64,000 nucleotides of DNA. Source: Vaginimicrobium propionicum. GTDB lineage: Bacteria; Actinomycetota; Actinomycetes; Propionibacteriales; Propionibacteriaceae. A program made the position numbers and the translations under genes. The notes beneath the pieces were generated by a model. The model ran no database searches. It worked only from the letters and a program-made list of their open reading frames with translations, and was not told where the DNA came from. This document shows, one piece after another, positions 8,916 to 17,812 of this stretch. How positions within the stretch are numbered: position 1 is the first letter of the stretch; each line of letters opens with the position of its first letter. The stretch lies in the NCBI RefSeq assembly GCF_900155645.1, contig NZ_LT706985.1, positions 806,001 through 870,000 of the forward strand, written 5' to 3'.

Positions 8916-10708
8916 AACCTTTCGCCCCCATCTACAGAACCCTCAAGCGATGTAGGCGGATCAGTTATCGTTTTAGCCTGAACTGAGTTCGAAACGCCAG
9001 CTTCGAGTTCATCAAGAGTGTGGTCTCTTGCCTGACGCACATCTGCCACCGCGTTACGAATGTCGTTAGCTTGATCTTTATCCACTAGATAGTTGTCTAG
9101 CACCTGGTTGAACTTCAATAGCTCGCTAGAAACTAACCCTTGGACGCGCGCGTCTAGAGCATCTTTGGCGATCTTAGTTAATCGTCTGACAGCGTCGTCA
9201 CCAAAGATCGATTCGAGGATTTTTTGTGCAAGCGCTGATGTCCCAAGTGCGACCCCACCCTCTAGTCCCGTCAAACCACCGGTGGATGCAAATATAACCA
9301 GCATCAATGCTGCTCCTGCCCCGTTTACTCCTAAAGCTGCTAGGCGAGCACTGTTTCGTTTGCTCACCCCTTCAGCCTCGACAACTTCTAGCACATCGGT
9401 TTGCCAGTCACGGATCGTCTGACTCGCGCGTTGGGCAAAATCTGGGCTTAGCTTCGATAAATCTGGATGATGAGCGAGAATCTGACGCCCCGCCGGATTA
9501 ATCGCCCAAGCATTAATAGCCCTCTCGGCCGAGGCAGCACATTCCTCAATTATTAAAGCTTCTAGACCTGACCCGGCCGCTATCGCAACATCGCGTCCTG
9601 GTGAAGGCTCGCCTTTAAAGAATTGAGTGATTCGGTCACGCAGCCGGCCAACTGTATGGTCAAGTTTTCTCGAAATGTCTGAGGCACCAACAAAATCGTG
9701 CCACCTAGAAAGCACCTCACCCTTTAGCAGGGTACCGTCGGCAGATTGCACCGCGATCGCTCGCACAGCTTCAGCAAAAGACTTGTCGGCGTCTATCTGC
9801 AGTTGTTCCAGAGTGGCAGATTGCAGGTCAAGAGCATCAGCAATTTGTGGAGCTTTATCTAGTAGTTGATTTATCACGCCAGTAAGGGTTTTTAGGACGA
9901 CATGCAGTCGGCGCTGGTTGTCGGCAGCTAGCTGAGCCAGAAAAGCCCTAATCGGCGCTACTGCCATGTCAGGCAATAGCCCCTCATGGTCAACGAGGGT
10001 TTCTGGAACAGCAAATAGTGGCGCCTCAGCAAGCCCGCGTTCGCTCATCATCCGGCCAAGGTCAGCAGGAATGACACGCATAGCATCTGCTGCTACCCGA
10101 TCTAGGACGACAGCTACTGCCCCACCACGGTCGCTGACTTGTTGTAGGAACTCCCACGGCACCGCATCGGAATATCTGGCCGCCGAAGTAACGAATAGCC
10201 ATAGGTCTGCCGCGTCAAGCAACACAGCCGCCAACTGGCGGTTCTCGTCCACGACCGAATCGATGTCGGGAGCATCTAAGATCGCTAGGCCAGGTGGCAA
10301 AGTTGGTTCTGGAACAAGATGTAGAGTTTGGTGATCCTGGCTAGCTACCCTTGAGCGAACCAATCCAGGCAGCACTCGCTCATCAGCGAACCAATGCTCA
10401 TCGTCTGGGTTGAAAACAAGTACCGGCGATTTTGTGGTTGGACGAATCACTCCAGTGGGTGTGACGAGACGCCCAATTAGTGAATTCACGAGGGTAGATT
10501 TGCCAGCGCCAGTTGAGCCACCAACGACCGCCAGCAGTGGCGCAGTGATGTTCTTTATCCTAGGAATAACGTAGTCGTCGAGCTGGGCGGAAAGTTTAGC
10601 TGCACTCTCTTTTTGCTCATCAACGTCGGGCAGTGGCAACGGCAACCTGACCTTCGCCAGACAATCACGCAGATTCTCCAGCGCATCTTCAAGCATTAAC
10701 TCAGCCAC
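8912..10708 (-). CDS. Dynamin-like/large GTPase, first of a GTPase pair
   Basis: 598 aa. A GTPase domain carries G1 GGSTGAGKST at 63-72, switch I near RPTTKSP (89-95), G3 DAPD at 145-148 and a G4-like LDRV at 202-205. That G4 deviates from NKxD, as in dynamin-like proteins. Most of the remainder is helical, with one glycine-rich hydrophobic stretch near 455-490 that could insert into a membrane. It starts 9 nt after the PrsW-type gene and overlaps the second GTPase by 4 nt, so the three are very probably translated from one mRNA and the two GTPases may form a heteromer. Function is unknown. Confidence 0.75.
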   Translation of the reverse strand: MAELMLEDALENLRDCLAKVRLPLPLPDVDEQKESAAKLSAQLDDYVIPRIKNITAPLLAVVGGSTGAGKSTLVNSLIGRLVTPTGVIRPTTKSPVLVFNPDDEHWFADERVLPGLVRSRVASQDHQTLHLVPEPTLPPGLAILDAPDIDSVVDENRQLAAVLLDAADLWLFVTSAARYSDAVPWEFLQQVSDRGGAVAVVLDRVAADAMRVIPADLGRMMSERGLAEAPLFAVPETLVDHEGLLPDMAVAPIRAFLAQLAADNQRRLHVVLKTLTGVINQLLDKAPQIADALDLQSATLEQLQIDADKSFAEAVRAIAVQSADGTLLKGEVLSRWHDFVGASDISRKLDHTVGRLRDRITQFFKGEPSPGRDVAIAAGSGLEALIIEECAASAERAINAWAINPAGRQILAHHPDLSKLSPDFAQRASQTIRDWQTDVLEVVEAEGVSKRNSARLAALGVNGAGAALMLVIFASTGGLTGLEGGVALGTSALAQKILESIFGDDAVRRLTKIAKDALDARVQGLVSSELLKFNQVLDNYLVDKDQANDIRNAVADVRQARDHTLDELEAGVSNSVQAKTITDPPTSLEGSVDGGERL

Positions 10709-10717
10709 TTCTTTCCC

Positions 10718-12232
10718 CTAAATCGTCTGCCCAACTGGCACACGCTGCGCCGGCGTCAGGTTGCGGTTACGTTCGCGCCACCTTCTTGGGGTAATCCTAA
10801 TCTTGAATCGACGCCAAAAGTCGCGGATATTGTTTGGAATCCACGCTAAGCCGCGAAAATCGGTTATTGCCCAAACCCTGTCTTGTTCTATCGCCAGCAG
10901 CAGATTGCGTTGCCGATCCAGGCTAGCAGCGTCGATCAACCCTCGGGTTTCCCAATCGCGAAGATAAGCCAACTCGGTAATGTTGTTCATCATTCGTCTA
11001 GTCGCACCAAAAACTCTCGGCCCACTCAAGAACCCGACAATAAGCATTTTGGCTCTGCCAAGGATTTTGGTGTAAACGAATGGGTCATCAACGTTCAACC
11101 AACCAACTTGAGTAAAGTCTGTCAGCCTGGCTTCTATATTGCGTTTCTGGTGGACGTATCGAAACCCTAGCCAAAGCGCTAACCCGAGGACACCAGCCCA
11201 CCCCATTACCACTAAATATTTAACGTCTAGACCCAATGACGAGAACCCATTGAAGAGCATGTGCGCACTGACCGCCACCAGATAGCCCGCAATCGGGGCT
11301 AAGACACGCACCAATTTCGATCTATTGACCAGACACACCAGACACCCGAGGGAAGCCAGACAGGTAAACAGTGGATGACCAAAACAGGTCAGCACTCCGC
11401 GCAATATGATCACATCATTTAGGGCTTGGTCAGGGTTTTCACCAGATAAATTAGCCGAATAGAGATAGCTGCGAACGTAGTAAATAATGTTCTCAACAAA
11501 GGCGAAACCAACAGCGGAAAGCCCGGCCATAGTTACCACTTGGTGAACAGCAACTAGCCGCCTTCTAAGCAAAATAGCCAACCAAAAGACGATAGTTAAT
11601 TTCGCTGCCTCTTCTACAAGTGGAGCCGAAAAGATAGCTGCTCTAGCACCTTGGGAGGGATCTACCGGGCCTTGAGCGAGCATCAAATTGCCTGCCCAAG
11701 AATTGATAATCAAGGACACCAGCACCGCAATTGTTGCTCCCCAACCAAAGGCCACCCACTTCATCGCTAATTTCGTTGGCCGAATGCGGTCTATCAGGAA
11801 GAAAACCAATACGAGAACGCCCGCCGTCAAGGATGCTGGCTTGATGACCTTCAGGAATCCTTCATTTACTCGCGCCCAACTCAATTCGGCAGGTACCCCT
11901 AAATCAGTCGTAACGTCGTGGACTTCGGTAATGATTCCTTTGCCAACAGTGCGGTAAATGACGAACCCAGCCACCAGGTAACACAGTGTTAGCCCAAACA
12001 CCACCCAGGTATAGGGGTTACGAATCAGGCGTTGCATCCAAGTTAAATAAGCGGGCCTAGCCAACGGCAACCCGTTAACTATCCGTCGACGCTGAGCCGC
12101 AGGGCTGTAATCGACCACACCAGCTGGCGAGGCAGCCATCACTGATTTGGCTGCCCCGCGTCCAAATGCGCGCACCACCCTAGGGCGGATGGCAGGTCTA
12201 GTTGGCCGCCAGGTGTCGAGATCCTGGGTCAT
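10718..12232 (-). CDS. PrsW-family glutamic intramembrane protease
   Basis: 504 aa polytopic membrane protein. The family motifs are present: paired glutamates E207-E208 in PLVEEAAK, E247 in FVENIIYY, H286 in FGHPLFT and H324 in SAHMLFNG, all next to hydrophobic segments. PrsW proteins cleave membrane proteins such as anti-sigma factors, and some relatives are CAAX-type proteases; the target here is unknown. The first about 60 residues are cytoplasmic and Arg/Pro-rich. A TAGTCT -10 box at 12240-12245 lies 7 nt before the ATG and there is no Shine-Dalgarno, so the gene is probably leaderless. It heads the operon with the two GTPases. Confidence 0.85.
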   Translation of the reverse strand: MTQDLDTWRPTRPAIRPRVVRAFGRGAAKSVMAASPAGVVDYSPAAQRRRIVNGLPLARPAYLTWMQRLIRNPYTWVVFGLTLCYLVAGFVIYRTVGKGIITEVHDVTTDLGVPAELSWARVNEGFLKVIKPASLTAGVLVLVFFLIDRIRPTKLAMKWVAFGWGATIAVLVSLIINSWAGNLMLAQGPVDPSQGARAAIFSAPLVEEAAKLTIVFWLAILLRRRLVAVHQVVTMAGLSAVGFAFVENIIYYVRSYLYSANLSGENPDQALNDVIILRGVLTCFGHPLFTCLASLGCLVCLVNRSKLVRVLAPIAGYLVAVSAHMLFNGFSSLGLDVKYLVVMGWAGVLGLALWLGFRYVHQKRNIEARLTDFTQVGWLNVDDPFVYTKILGRAKMLIVGFLSGPRVFGATRRMMNNITELAYLRDWETRGLIDAASLDRQRNLLLAIEQDRVWAITDFRGLAWIPNNIRDFWRRFKIRITPRRWRERNRNLTPAQRVPVGQTI

Positions 12233-12303
12233 ATTTCAAAGACTATCCGGTTAACTAAATATTTTGACTATCGCCCACACCGGCCAGTCAGAGCATTAAT
12301 GGG

Positions 12304-12376
12304 CGGCCCGGGTGGGAGTCGAACCCACGCGCGACAGATTAGAAGGCTGCTGCTCTATCCTCTGAGCTACCGGGCC
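12304..12376 (-). tRNA. tRNA-Arg (anticodon TCT)
   Basis: A 73-nt cloverleaf can be folded on the minus strand: acceptor GGCCCGG/CCGGGCC, D stem GCTC/GAGC, anticodon loop CTTCTAA with TCT, and a T arm with GTGGG/CCCAC. The anticodon stem has one mismatch next to the loop (C-U). The discriminator is G, and CCA is not encoded. Confidence 0.93.
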
Positions 12377-12497
12377 CAGCAATCAATGATAGTTGGTGAA
12401 TGGGATAAACCTGCAATCGTTACTTTTGGTGTGGTCAATCGTCGTTCACCTAGGCCAAGTGGTAACCGATTATAAGCTAAAGCGCTAAGGTTAAGCC

Positions 12498-13121
12498 GTG
12501 AGTGACAACGGAATGCTTGTTTGGATTGACTGCGAAATGACCGGCCTCAATTTGGCCACTGACGCGCTGATAGAAGTTGCGGTGCAAATTACTGACGGTC
12601 AATTAAATGTGTTGGATGAAGGTCTAGATTTGCTGATTCCGCCCAGCGATGAGGCGCTAGCGCAGATGAATGATTTTGTTACTGACATGCACACCAAGTC
12701 TGGTTTGCTGGAAGACCTGAAAAGAGCGTCACTGTCAATGGTCGAAGCTGAAACTCAGCTTCTTGACCACATTAAGAAATATGTTCCCCAATCAGGCAAG
12801 GCACCGCTGGCCGGCAATACGGTTGGCACTGACCGCACTTTCTTAGCTCGCGATATGCCTGAGCTGGAATCCTACCTGCACTATCGCAATGTGGATGTAT
12901 CCACCATAAAAGAGCTAGCTAAACGCTGGTATCCGAGCACCTTCTTCAATTCTCCCACAAAGAACGGCAACCACAGAGCACTAGCTGATATTCAAGAATC
13001 TATTGAAGAATTGCGCTTCTATCGTGAGGCAATTTTTGTTTCCGGTTCCGGGCCTAGCCTCGAAGAAGTACGCCAAATCGCCGCCACACATCAAGGCGAA
13101 ATAACCGGCATTAGCGCCTAG
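12498..13121 (+). CDS. orn: Oligoribonuclease
   Basis: 207 aa DEDDh 3'-5' exoribonuclease that degrades 2-5 nt RNA fragments in the cytoplasm. The first DEDD residues are in VWIDCEMTGL, the later ones around TVGTDRTFLARDMPEL, and HRALADIQESIEELRFYR holds the final His/Asp. The length is typical. The GTG start lies 6 nt after a TAAGGT -10 box at 12486-12491, which also contains an AAGG that could act as Shine-Dalgarno. The 3' end overlaps the convergent CoA-transferase gene by 11 nt. Confidence 0.96.
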   Translation: MSDNGMLVWIDCEMTGLNLATDALIEVAVQITDGQLNVLDEGLDLLIPPSDEALAQMNDFVTDMHTKSGLLEDLKRASLSMVEAETQLLDHIKKYVPQSGKAPLAGNTVGTDRTFLARDMPELESYLHYRNVDVSTIKELAKRWYPSTFFNSPTKNGNHRALADIQESIEELRFYREAIFVSGSGPSLEEVRQIAATHQGEITGISA

Positions 13122-14442
13122 TAGTTGGCGCCAGCGGGATAAAACCGAAGTTAACCGCGTCCCGCATTAGATCCTCTTGAAAATCTGGGTGGGCTACTGA
13201 AATCAGTTTCCTTACCCGCTCAGCGATGGATAGCCCCCACAGGCAGACTGCACCGTTTTCGGTAACCACCCAATCTGCGTCATTTCGGCTCAGGGAAACC
13301 ACTGCCCCTGGTTTAAGTTGCGAGACGATTTTAGAAAATCGTTGAACTTCGCCGGTTTTTCGGTCTTTCTTTATCAGCACCGACGGCATTGCGATTATTG
13401 ACCGGCCACCTGGCGAGCGTCGCGCACCGATAGCAGTATCAGCCTGACCACCTGTACCAGAAAACTGTCGATGCCCGATAGATTCGGAACAAACCTGGCC
13501 GGTGATCTCGACTTCCATCGCCATATTTATCGACACCTGCTGCGGATTTCTGGCAATCACTGCGGGATCATTGACGATGTGGCCAGACATCATAAAGATG
13601 TCGTTATTGTCAGAGATGAAATCATAGAATGCCTGATCGCCATAGCCGAAGGCAGCAACTGCTTTGCCTGTGCCAAATTTTTTATGTGCGCCCGTGACCA
13701 CGCCGGCTTTCATCAACTCAGCCATGCCTGGAGTCATCATCTCGGTGTGGACGCCAAGGTCTTTGCGATCTAACAGCAGATCACAAACCGCATTCGGGAT
13801 AGCACCTATACCTAATTGCAGGCAGTCGCCATCATGAATGAGAGCCGCAACGTTGGCCGCTAAAAGCTTGTCTTTTTCGCTAGGTGTGGGCTTGCCAGCC
13901 TCTGGCACTTTGGCATCCGATTCAATAACGTAATCAATCTCATCCCAATCCCAGTAGTTATCTCCCGGCACATGTGGGACGTTCGGGCTGATCTCGGCAA
14001 TCCGAAGTTTTGCGTTATCTCCCATACCTTTTTCGTAAGTGTTGCCGGTGGCGAAACGTACTCGTCCATTTTCGTCAGGCATGGACGCCAAGGTAATGAC
14101 GATATCGATGTCTCTAGCTTCACAACGAGACTTGACGAAATTCGATAGGTGGCAGGGCAGGTAATTGACTCTGCCAAAAGGTTGGGCTTTTCTGAGCGCG
14201 GGGCTTAAGAACCAAGAATCAATCCAAAAGGAATGAATATAAGGCTCAGACAGGTATTCATAGCTACCTAAGGCAAGCGTTGAGGTGATGGTGACGTCAG
14301 TCACTCGATCAGCGATGTGGTGTAAAGCGGCTAAAAAGGTTTGAGGCTCATTCGGCCCTAAGCCAACCACTATGTGATCTCTAGTTTTGACCAGAGATAG
14401 TGCGCTATCTATCGAGATTAATTTCTGGTGATAATCAAACAT
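13111..14442 (-). CDS. Acetyl-CoA hydrolase/CoA-transferase family protein (4-hydroxybutyrate or propionyl/succinate CoA-transferase type)
   Basis: 443 aa class I CoA-transferase of the Cat/AbfT group. Visible elements are GLGPNEPQTFL near 27-37, the catalytic glutamate E234 in GVHTEMMTPGMAEL, the CoA-binding loop LGIGAIPNAV near 210-219, and SGTGGQADTAIGARR towards the C-terminus. The reaction moves CoA between short-chain acids; the partners could be succinate/propionate, acetate/4-hydroxybutyrate or acetate/butyrate. In a propionic-acid bacterium a propionyl-CoA:succinate transferase would fit, but the sequence alone does not decide. It is a single gene, convergent with orn and divergent from tRNA-His. 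Confidence 0.85.
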   Translation of the reverse strand: MFDYHQKLISIDSALSLVKTRDHIVVGLGPNEPQTFLAALHHIADRVTDVTITSTLALGSYEYLSEPYIHSFWIDSWFLSPALRKAQPFGRVNYLPCHLSNFVKSRCEARDIDIVITLASMPDENGRVRFATGNTYEKGMGDNAKLRIAEISPNVPHVPGDNYWDWDEIDYVIESDAKVPEAGKPTPSEKDKLLAANVAALIHDGDCLQLGIGAIPNAVCDLLLDRKDLGVHTEMMTPGMAELMKAGVVTGAHKKFGTGKAVAAFGYGDQAFYDFISDNNDIFMMSGHIVNDPAVIARNPQQVSINMAMEVEITGQVCSESIGHRQFSGTGGQADTAIGARRSPGGRSIIAMPSVLIKKDRKTGEVQRFSKIVSQLKPGAVVSLSRNDADWVVTENGAVCLWGLSIAERVRKLISVAHPDFQEDLMRDAVNFGFIPLAPTTRR

Positions 14443-14545
14443 AACGCTATCAAGTTACCCAACCGTAGGTTATGTGAGTTTACTAAATCCTCCAATAACA
14501 AATGATTTCATTTGTAGCAGTACCCGATTTCACCTTGGAATACAG

Positions 14546-14560
14546 TTCAGCTAAGCTGAA
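14546..14560. repeat. Perfect inverted repeat TTCAGC-TAA-GCTGAA
   Basis: Two 6-nt arms flank a 3-nt centre, between the start of the CoA-transferase gene and tRNA-His. The site could be an operator for the CoA-transferase or part of the tRNA promoter region. It has no T-tract and is too short to call a terminator. Confidence 0.35.
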
Positions 14561-14593
14561 GAAGCTGTTTTCTTAGCAGTGTGGATGTGCATG

Positions 14594-14669
14594 GTGGGTG
14601 TAGCTCAGTTGGTAGAGCACCTGGTTGTGGTCCAGGATGTCGCGGGTTCGATCCCCGTCACTCACCCCA
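14594..14669 (+). tRNA. tRNA-His (anticodon GTG)
   Basis: A cloverleaf with acceptor GTGGGTG/CACTCAC (one G-U pair), D stem GCTC/GAGC, anticodon GTG and T loop TTCGATC. Discriminator C73 and the preceding G at 14593 provide the extra G-1:C73 pair diagnostic of tRNA-His. CCA is encoded at 14667-14669. Confidence 0.96.
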
Positions 14670-14704
14670 CACACCTTTTTCGATAATCATGGAACAATGG
14701 TCTG

Positions 14705-15970
14705 GTGACAAAATTTAGTCTCCGTCAGCGCCTAGCTATAAAGGTAGGCGATTTGGCAGCGTGGGCGTCTAAGACTGCTGGTCGTGGCTCGGGCGAATCT
14801 ATTCGTGGCGAGTTGATGATGAAAATCGCACCGAACTTATTCGAGTCTTTGCTAGCTGATCGCCAACTTGCCATCGTCTCGGGCACGAATGGGAAAACCA
14901 CTACAACTCATTTACTTACTGCTGCCCTGCGCACTCAGGTGGCTAACCCTAACGATGTCGTAACAAATTCGGACGGAGCAAATCTTGTTCGTGGCATCGT
15001 CTCAGCCATTTCCAGGCACCCTGAAGCTGAGATAGCCGTCCTAGAAACGGACGAACAGGTAGTGCCGTACACCCTGCGGGCTGGGCACCCAAAAGTTTTA
15101 GTGATGCTGAATTTTAGTCGCGATCAACTTGATCGCCATCACGAAGTTAATGCTCTAGGGCGGTCATGGCGAGCAGCGTTAGCTGAACTTGGCGATGAGG
15201 GGCCGAGCGTTATTGCCAATGTCAACGACCCATTGGTGGTGTGGGCTGCCCTGGCTGCCCCGAAACAAATATGGGTTGATATGGGAGTGGGCTGGATGCA
15301 GGATGCTACTCTCTGCCCCGCATGTTCGGCTATTTTGTCAATTGACGGCCACGAATGGCAATGCCCCAATTGCAACCTTGCTAAACCCACCCCGCACCTC
15401 GTTACTGAGGCTAATGCGGTGAGGTTTTCAGATGGACGCACATTTGAGTTGAACCTCCAAGTACCTGGAAGATTCAACTGCGGTAATGCGGCTTGCGCTT
15501 TGGCTGCTGCTGAAGAGATGGGGGTAGCCGCTGAGACTGCCTTGCCAGCTATGCGTCAAGTAACTTCACCAGCCGGCAGATTTGCTATTGCAACGTTTAG
15601 TAACGCGGACGGCTCAACCACCAAAGCTCGATTGATTTTGGCTAAAAATCCGGCGGGCTGGGCAGAATCGCTGCTCATGTTGCGTTCTGACCCAGTAATT
15701 ATTGCCGTAGATTCAGCGATTGCGGACGGCACCGACTTGAGCTGGTTATGGGATGTCGAATATGAAAAATTAGCTGGCCGAAAAGTGATTGTCACCGGGA
15801 AACGCCGAGCTGACTTGGCGGTGCGCCTAGCTTATGCTGACGTGGAATATCAAGTAGTTGATAATTTGGCTGACGCTTTAGCCGGCCCCTTTAATGAGAC
15901 GATAGATGTGCTTGCCATGTATACGCCTTTCATGAAACTGTGTCGGCTCGGCGGGGTGAAAATGTCATGA
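14705..15970 (+). CDS. murT: Lipid II isoglutaminyl synthase, MurT subunit (Mur ligase family)
   Basis: 421 aa. The Mur ligase ATP-binding loop SGTNGKTTTTHLL lies near 60-72, and NFSRDQLDRHHEV is the MurT signature. A four-cysteine zinc ribbon (CPAC and CPNC) lies near 205-226, and the MurT C-terminal domain (DUF1727) follows. With GatD it amidates the alpha-carboxyl of D-Glu in the lipid II stem peptide at the cytoplasmic face of the membrane. The GTG start has only a weak upstream signal (AACAAT 6 nt before it). The stop overlaps gatD by 4 nt. Confidence 0.95.
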   Translation: MTKFSLRQRLAIKVGDLAAWASKTAGRGSGESIRGELMMKIAPNLFESLLADRQLAIVSGTNGKTTTTHLLTAALRTQVANPNDVVTNSDGANLVRGIVSAISRHPEAEIAVLETDEQVVPYTLRAGHPKVLVMLNFSRDQLDRHHEVNALGRSWRAALAELGDEGPSVIANVNDPLVVWAALAAPKQIWVDMGVGWMQDATLCPACSAILSIDGHEWQCPNCNLAKPTPHLVTEANAVRFSDGRTFELNLQVPGRFNCGNAACALAAAEEMGVAAETALPAMRQVTSPAGRFAIATFSNADGSTTKARLILAKNPAGWAESLLMLRSDPVIIAVDSAIADGTDLSWLWDVEYEKLAGRKVIVTGKRRADLAVRLAYADVEYQVVDNLADALAGPFNETIDVLAMYTPFMKLCRLGGVKMS

Positions 15971-16710
15971 ACAAAATTGTTATCGTCTATCAGTCATTGT
16001 TGGGTCTATACGGCGATCACGGTAATGCGGTGGTGCTGGCGAAGAGGCTTCTGTGGCGAGGTATTGGTGCTGAAATTGTCACAGTTGACCCTGGCGAACC
16101 GATACCCACTGACGGGTTAATTTATTTACTGGGTGGCGGCGAAGATATGGCTCAAGTAGCGGCAGTGGCCGCGCTACGCGCTGACGGCGGGCTAGCAGAG
16201 GCTCTCAAACGCGGGGCGCTAATTTTCGGAGTATGCGCTGGGTATCAAGTTTTAGGACATAGTTTCACCGTCGGCGAACGTGACGAAGTGCAACAAGGGT
16301 TAGGCGTCTTAGATATCGAAACTAGACGCGGCCCCACCCGTGCAATTGGTGAAGTTTTGGAACACTGGACAAGAGGCGACACCACCACCTCACTAATTAC
16401 TGGTTTTGAAAATCACGCGGGCTACACGAAGCTTGGGAGTGACGCTAAACCACTAGCCAAAGTGGAAATTGGCGTCGGTAACTGCGGGGATGGTTTTGAT
16501 GGCGCTGTTCAAGGCAAAGTGATTGGCTGTTACCCGCACGGACCGATTTTGCCTCGCAACCCGCAATTGGCTGATTGGCTGTTGGAGCAGGCGTTGGGTC
16601 AGACTTTGCCTAGGTTAGATCACCCCACTAACGCTTTACACGAGGCTTTAAGAGCCAGACGAATCCACGTGGCGCGCACCACTAAAGACCGGGCGCTAGC
16701 CACTAGATGA
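15967..16710 (+). CDS. gatD: Lipid II isoglutaminyl synthase, glutamine amidotransferase subunit GatD
   Basis: 247 aa class I glutamine amidotransferase. The nucleophile is in GVCAGYQVLGHSF and the partner histidine near CYPHGPILPRNP. It hydrolyses glutamine and passes ammonia to MurT. The start chosen is the ATG in the ATGA overlap with murT, giving MNKIVIVYQSLLGLYGDHGN, which is the family N-terminus; an upstream in-frame start at 15940 would run inside murT and is unlikely. Confidence 0.95.
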   Translation: MNKIVIVYQSLLGLYGDHGNAVVLAKRLLWRGIGAEIVTVDPGEPIPTDGLIYLLGGGEDMAQVAAVAALRADGGLAEALKRGALIFGVCAGYQVLGHSFTVGERDEVQQGLGVLDIETRRGPTRAIGEVLEHWTRGDTTTSLITGFENHAGYTKLGSDAKPLAKVEIGVGNCGDGFDGAVQGKVIGCYPHGPILPRNPQLADWLLEQALGQTLPRLDHPTNALHEALRARRIHVARTTKDRALATR

Positions 16711-16754
16711 TTGCCCGCCAGTTGACGCTCGTTGGCAATAAAGAAAGGGATTAG

Positions 16755-17765
16755 ATGTTCTTCCAAAAAATCGACGAGGCAGAATTTAATCGTATTGTCG
16801 AGCAGCACAATGTGGATCTACCCATTGAGCAATCAACAGTTTGGTTGAAATTCGATGAAGCCATGGGGCGCACGCCTTGGTTAGGGATTAAGTATGCACC
16901 TAATGGGGACAATCGCGCGTTAATGAGTCTGGCTAGTTACCAGGTGCGCGGCTTTAAGTATTTGTGGGCTAGACATGGGCCGGTGTGGATCGGTGGACAG
17001 CCATCAGCCACCGAGGAGGAAGAGTTCTTTAATCGGTTAGCAAAAGAAATGCGCGACATCGATTCGCAAGTGGTGTTCATTAGGGCACACGCTATGAATC
17101 GTTTGCCGAATCTAGAGCCAATTTTGCAAACCATCACCTACGACCAAACGGTGATAATCGATTTGACGCGATCTGAAGATGATGTGTTTGCCGCCATGCG
17201 CCAATCTGGACGTCGCAATATCCGAAAAGGATTACGCAACGATGATTTAACGGTTGCCGAATGGACTAACCGAGGCGAAGACGGTTTTCATATCTGCTAT
17301 AAGATTTTGCAGACCACAGCTGATCGGGACGGATTCGGCATTTACCCAGAGTCTGTCTACCTAAAAATGATGAACGCTCTTGGCTCGAAGCATTGCCGGT
17401 TATTTGTCGCTGAGCTAAAGGGTGAGGCCGTGGCGTGGGCACTGGTGACCGTCTATCACGGTCATGGCGTCTATTATTACGGCGGTTCAACAGCTGAGGC
17501 ACACAAAACTTGGGCAGCTGACCTGTTGCACTGGCGAATAATGCAGACCTTGCAGGCTGAAGGCGTCAAATCTTATGACTTGATGGGTATCGGCTCTGAA
17601 CTTAGCCCTCAATTAGGTGGGGTAACCCAGTTCAAACGCAAATTTGCTCCTGAACCAACTAGGGTGGCTCCCGCCTGGGATTTGCCGGTAAAACCTGGCG
17701 TCTATCGTTTCTTACAGGTGGCGCTAAAACTAAAGCACCAAGTCTCTAAGTTGATCCGTACTTAA
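16755..17765 (+). CDS. FemABX-type peptidoglycan bridge transferase
   Basis: 336 aa aminoacyltransferase with a double GNAT-like fold. The N-terminal half has LGIKYAPNGDNRALMSLASY and the linker has MRQSGRRNIRKGLRNDD. The C-terminal domain has YYYGGSTAEAHKTWAADLLHW and YDLMGIGSELSPQLGGVTQFKRKF. Such proteins use aminoacyl-tRNA to add residues to the lipid II stem peptide and so form cross-bridges; the amino acid added here cannot be predicted. A good AAAGGG Shine-Dalgarno precedes the ATG. Its position 44 nt after murT-gatD gives a three-gene lipid II modification unit. Confidence 0.9.
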   Translation: MFFQKIDEAEFNRIVEQHNVDLPIEQSTVWLKFDEAMGRTPWLGIKYAPNGDNRALMSLASYQVRGFKYLWARHGPVWIGGQPSATEEEEFFNRLAKEMRDIDSQVVFIRAHAMNRLPNLEPILQTITYDQTVIIDLTRSEDDVFAAMRQSGRRNIRKGLRNDDLTVAEWTNRGEDGFHICYKILQTTADRDGFGIYPESVYLKMMNALGSKHCRLFVAELKGEAVAWALVTVYHGHGVYYYGGSTAEAHKTWAADLLHWRIMQTLQAEGVKSYDLMGIGSELSPQLGGVTQFKRKFAPEPTRVAPAWDLPVKPGVYRFLQVALKLKHQVSKLIRT

Positions 17766-17812
17766 ACCGAGTCAATGGACGCAAGCAAACAAGACCGTTT
17801 CAAAGGCTATAA

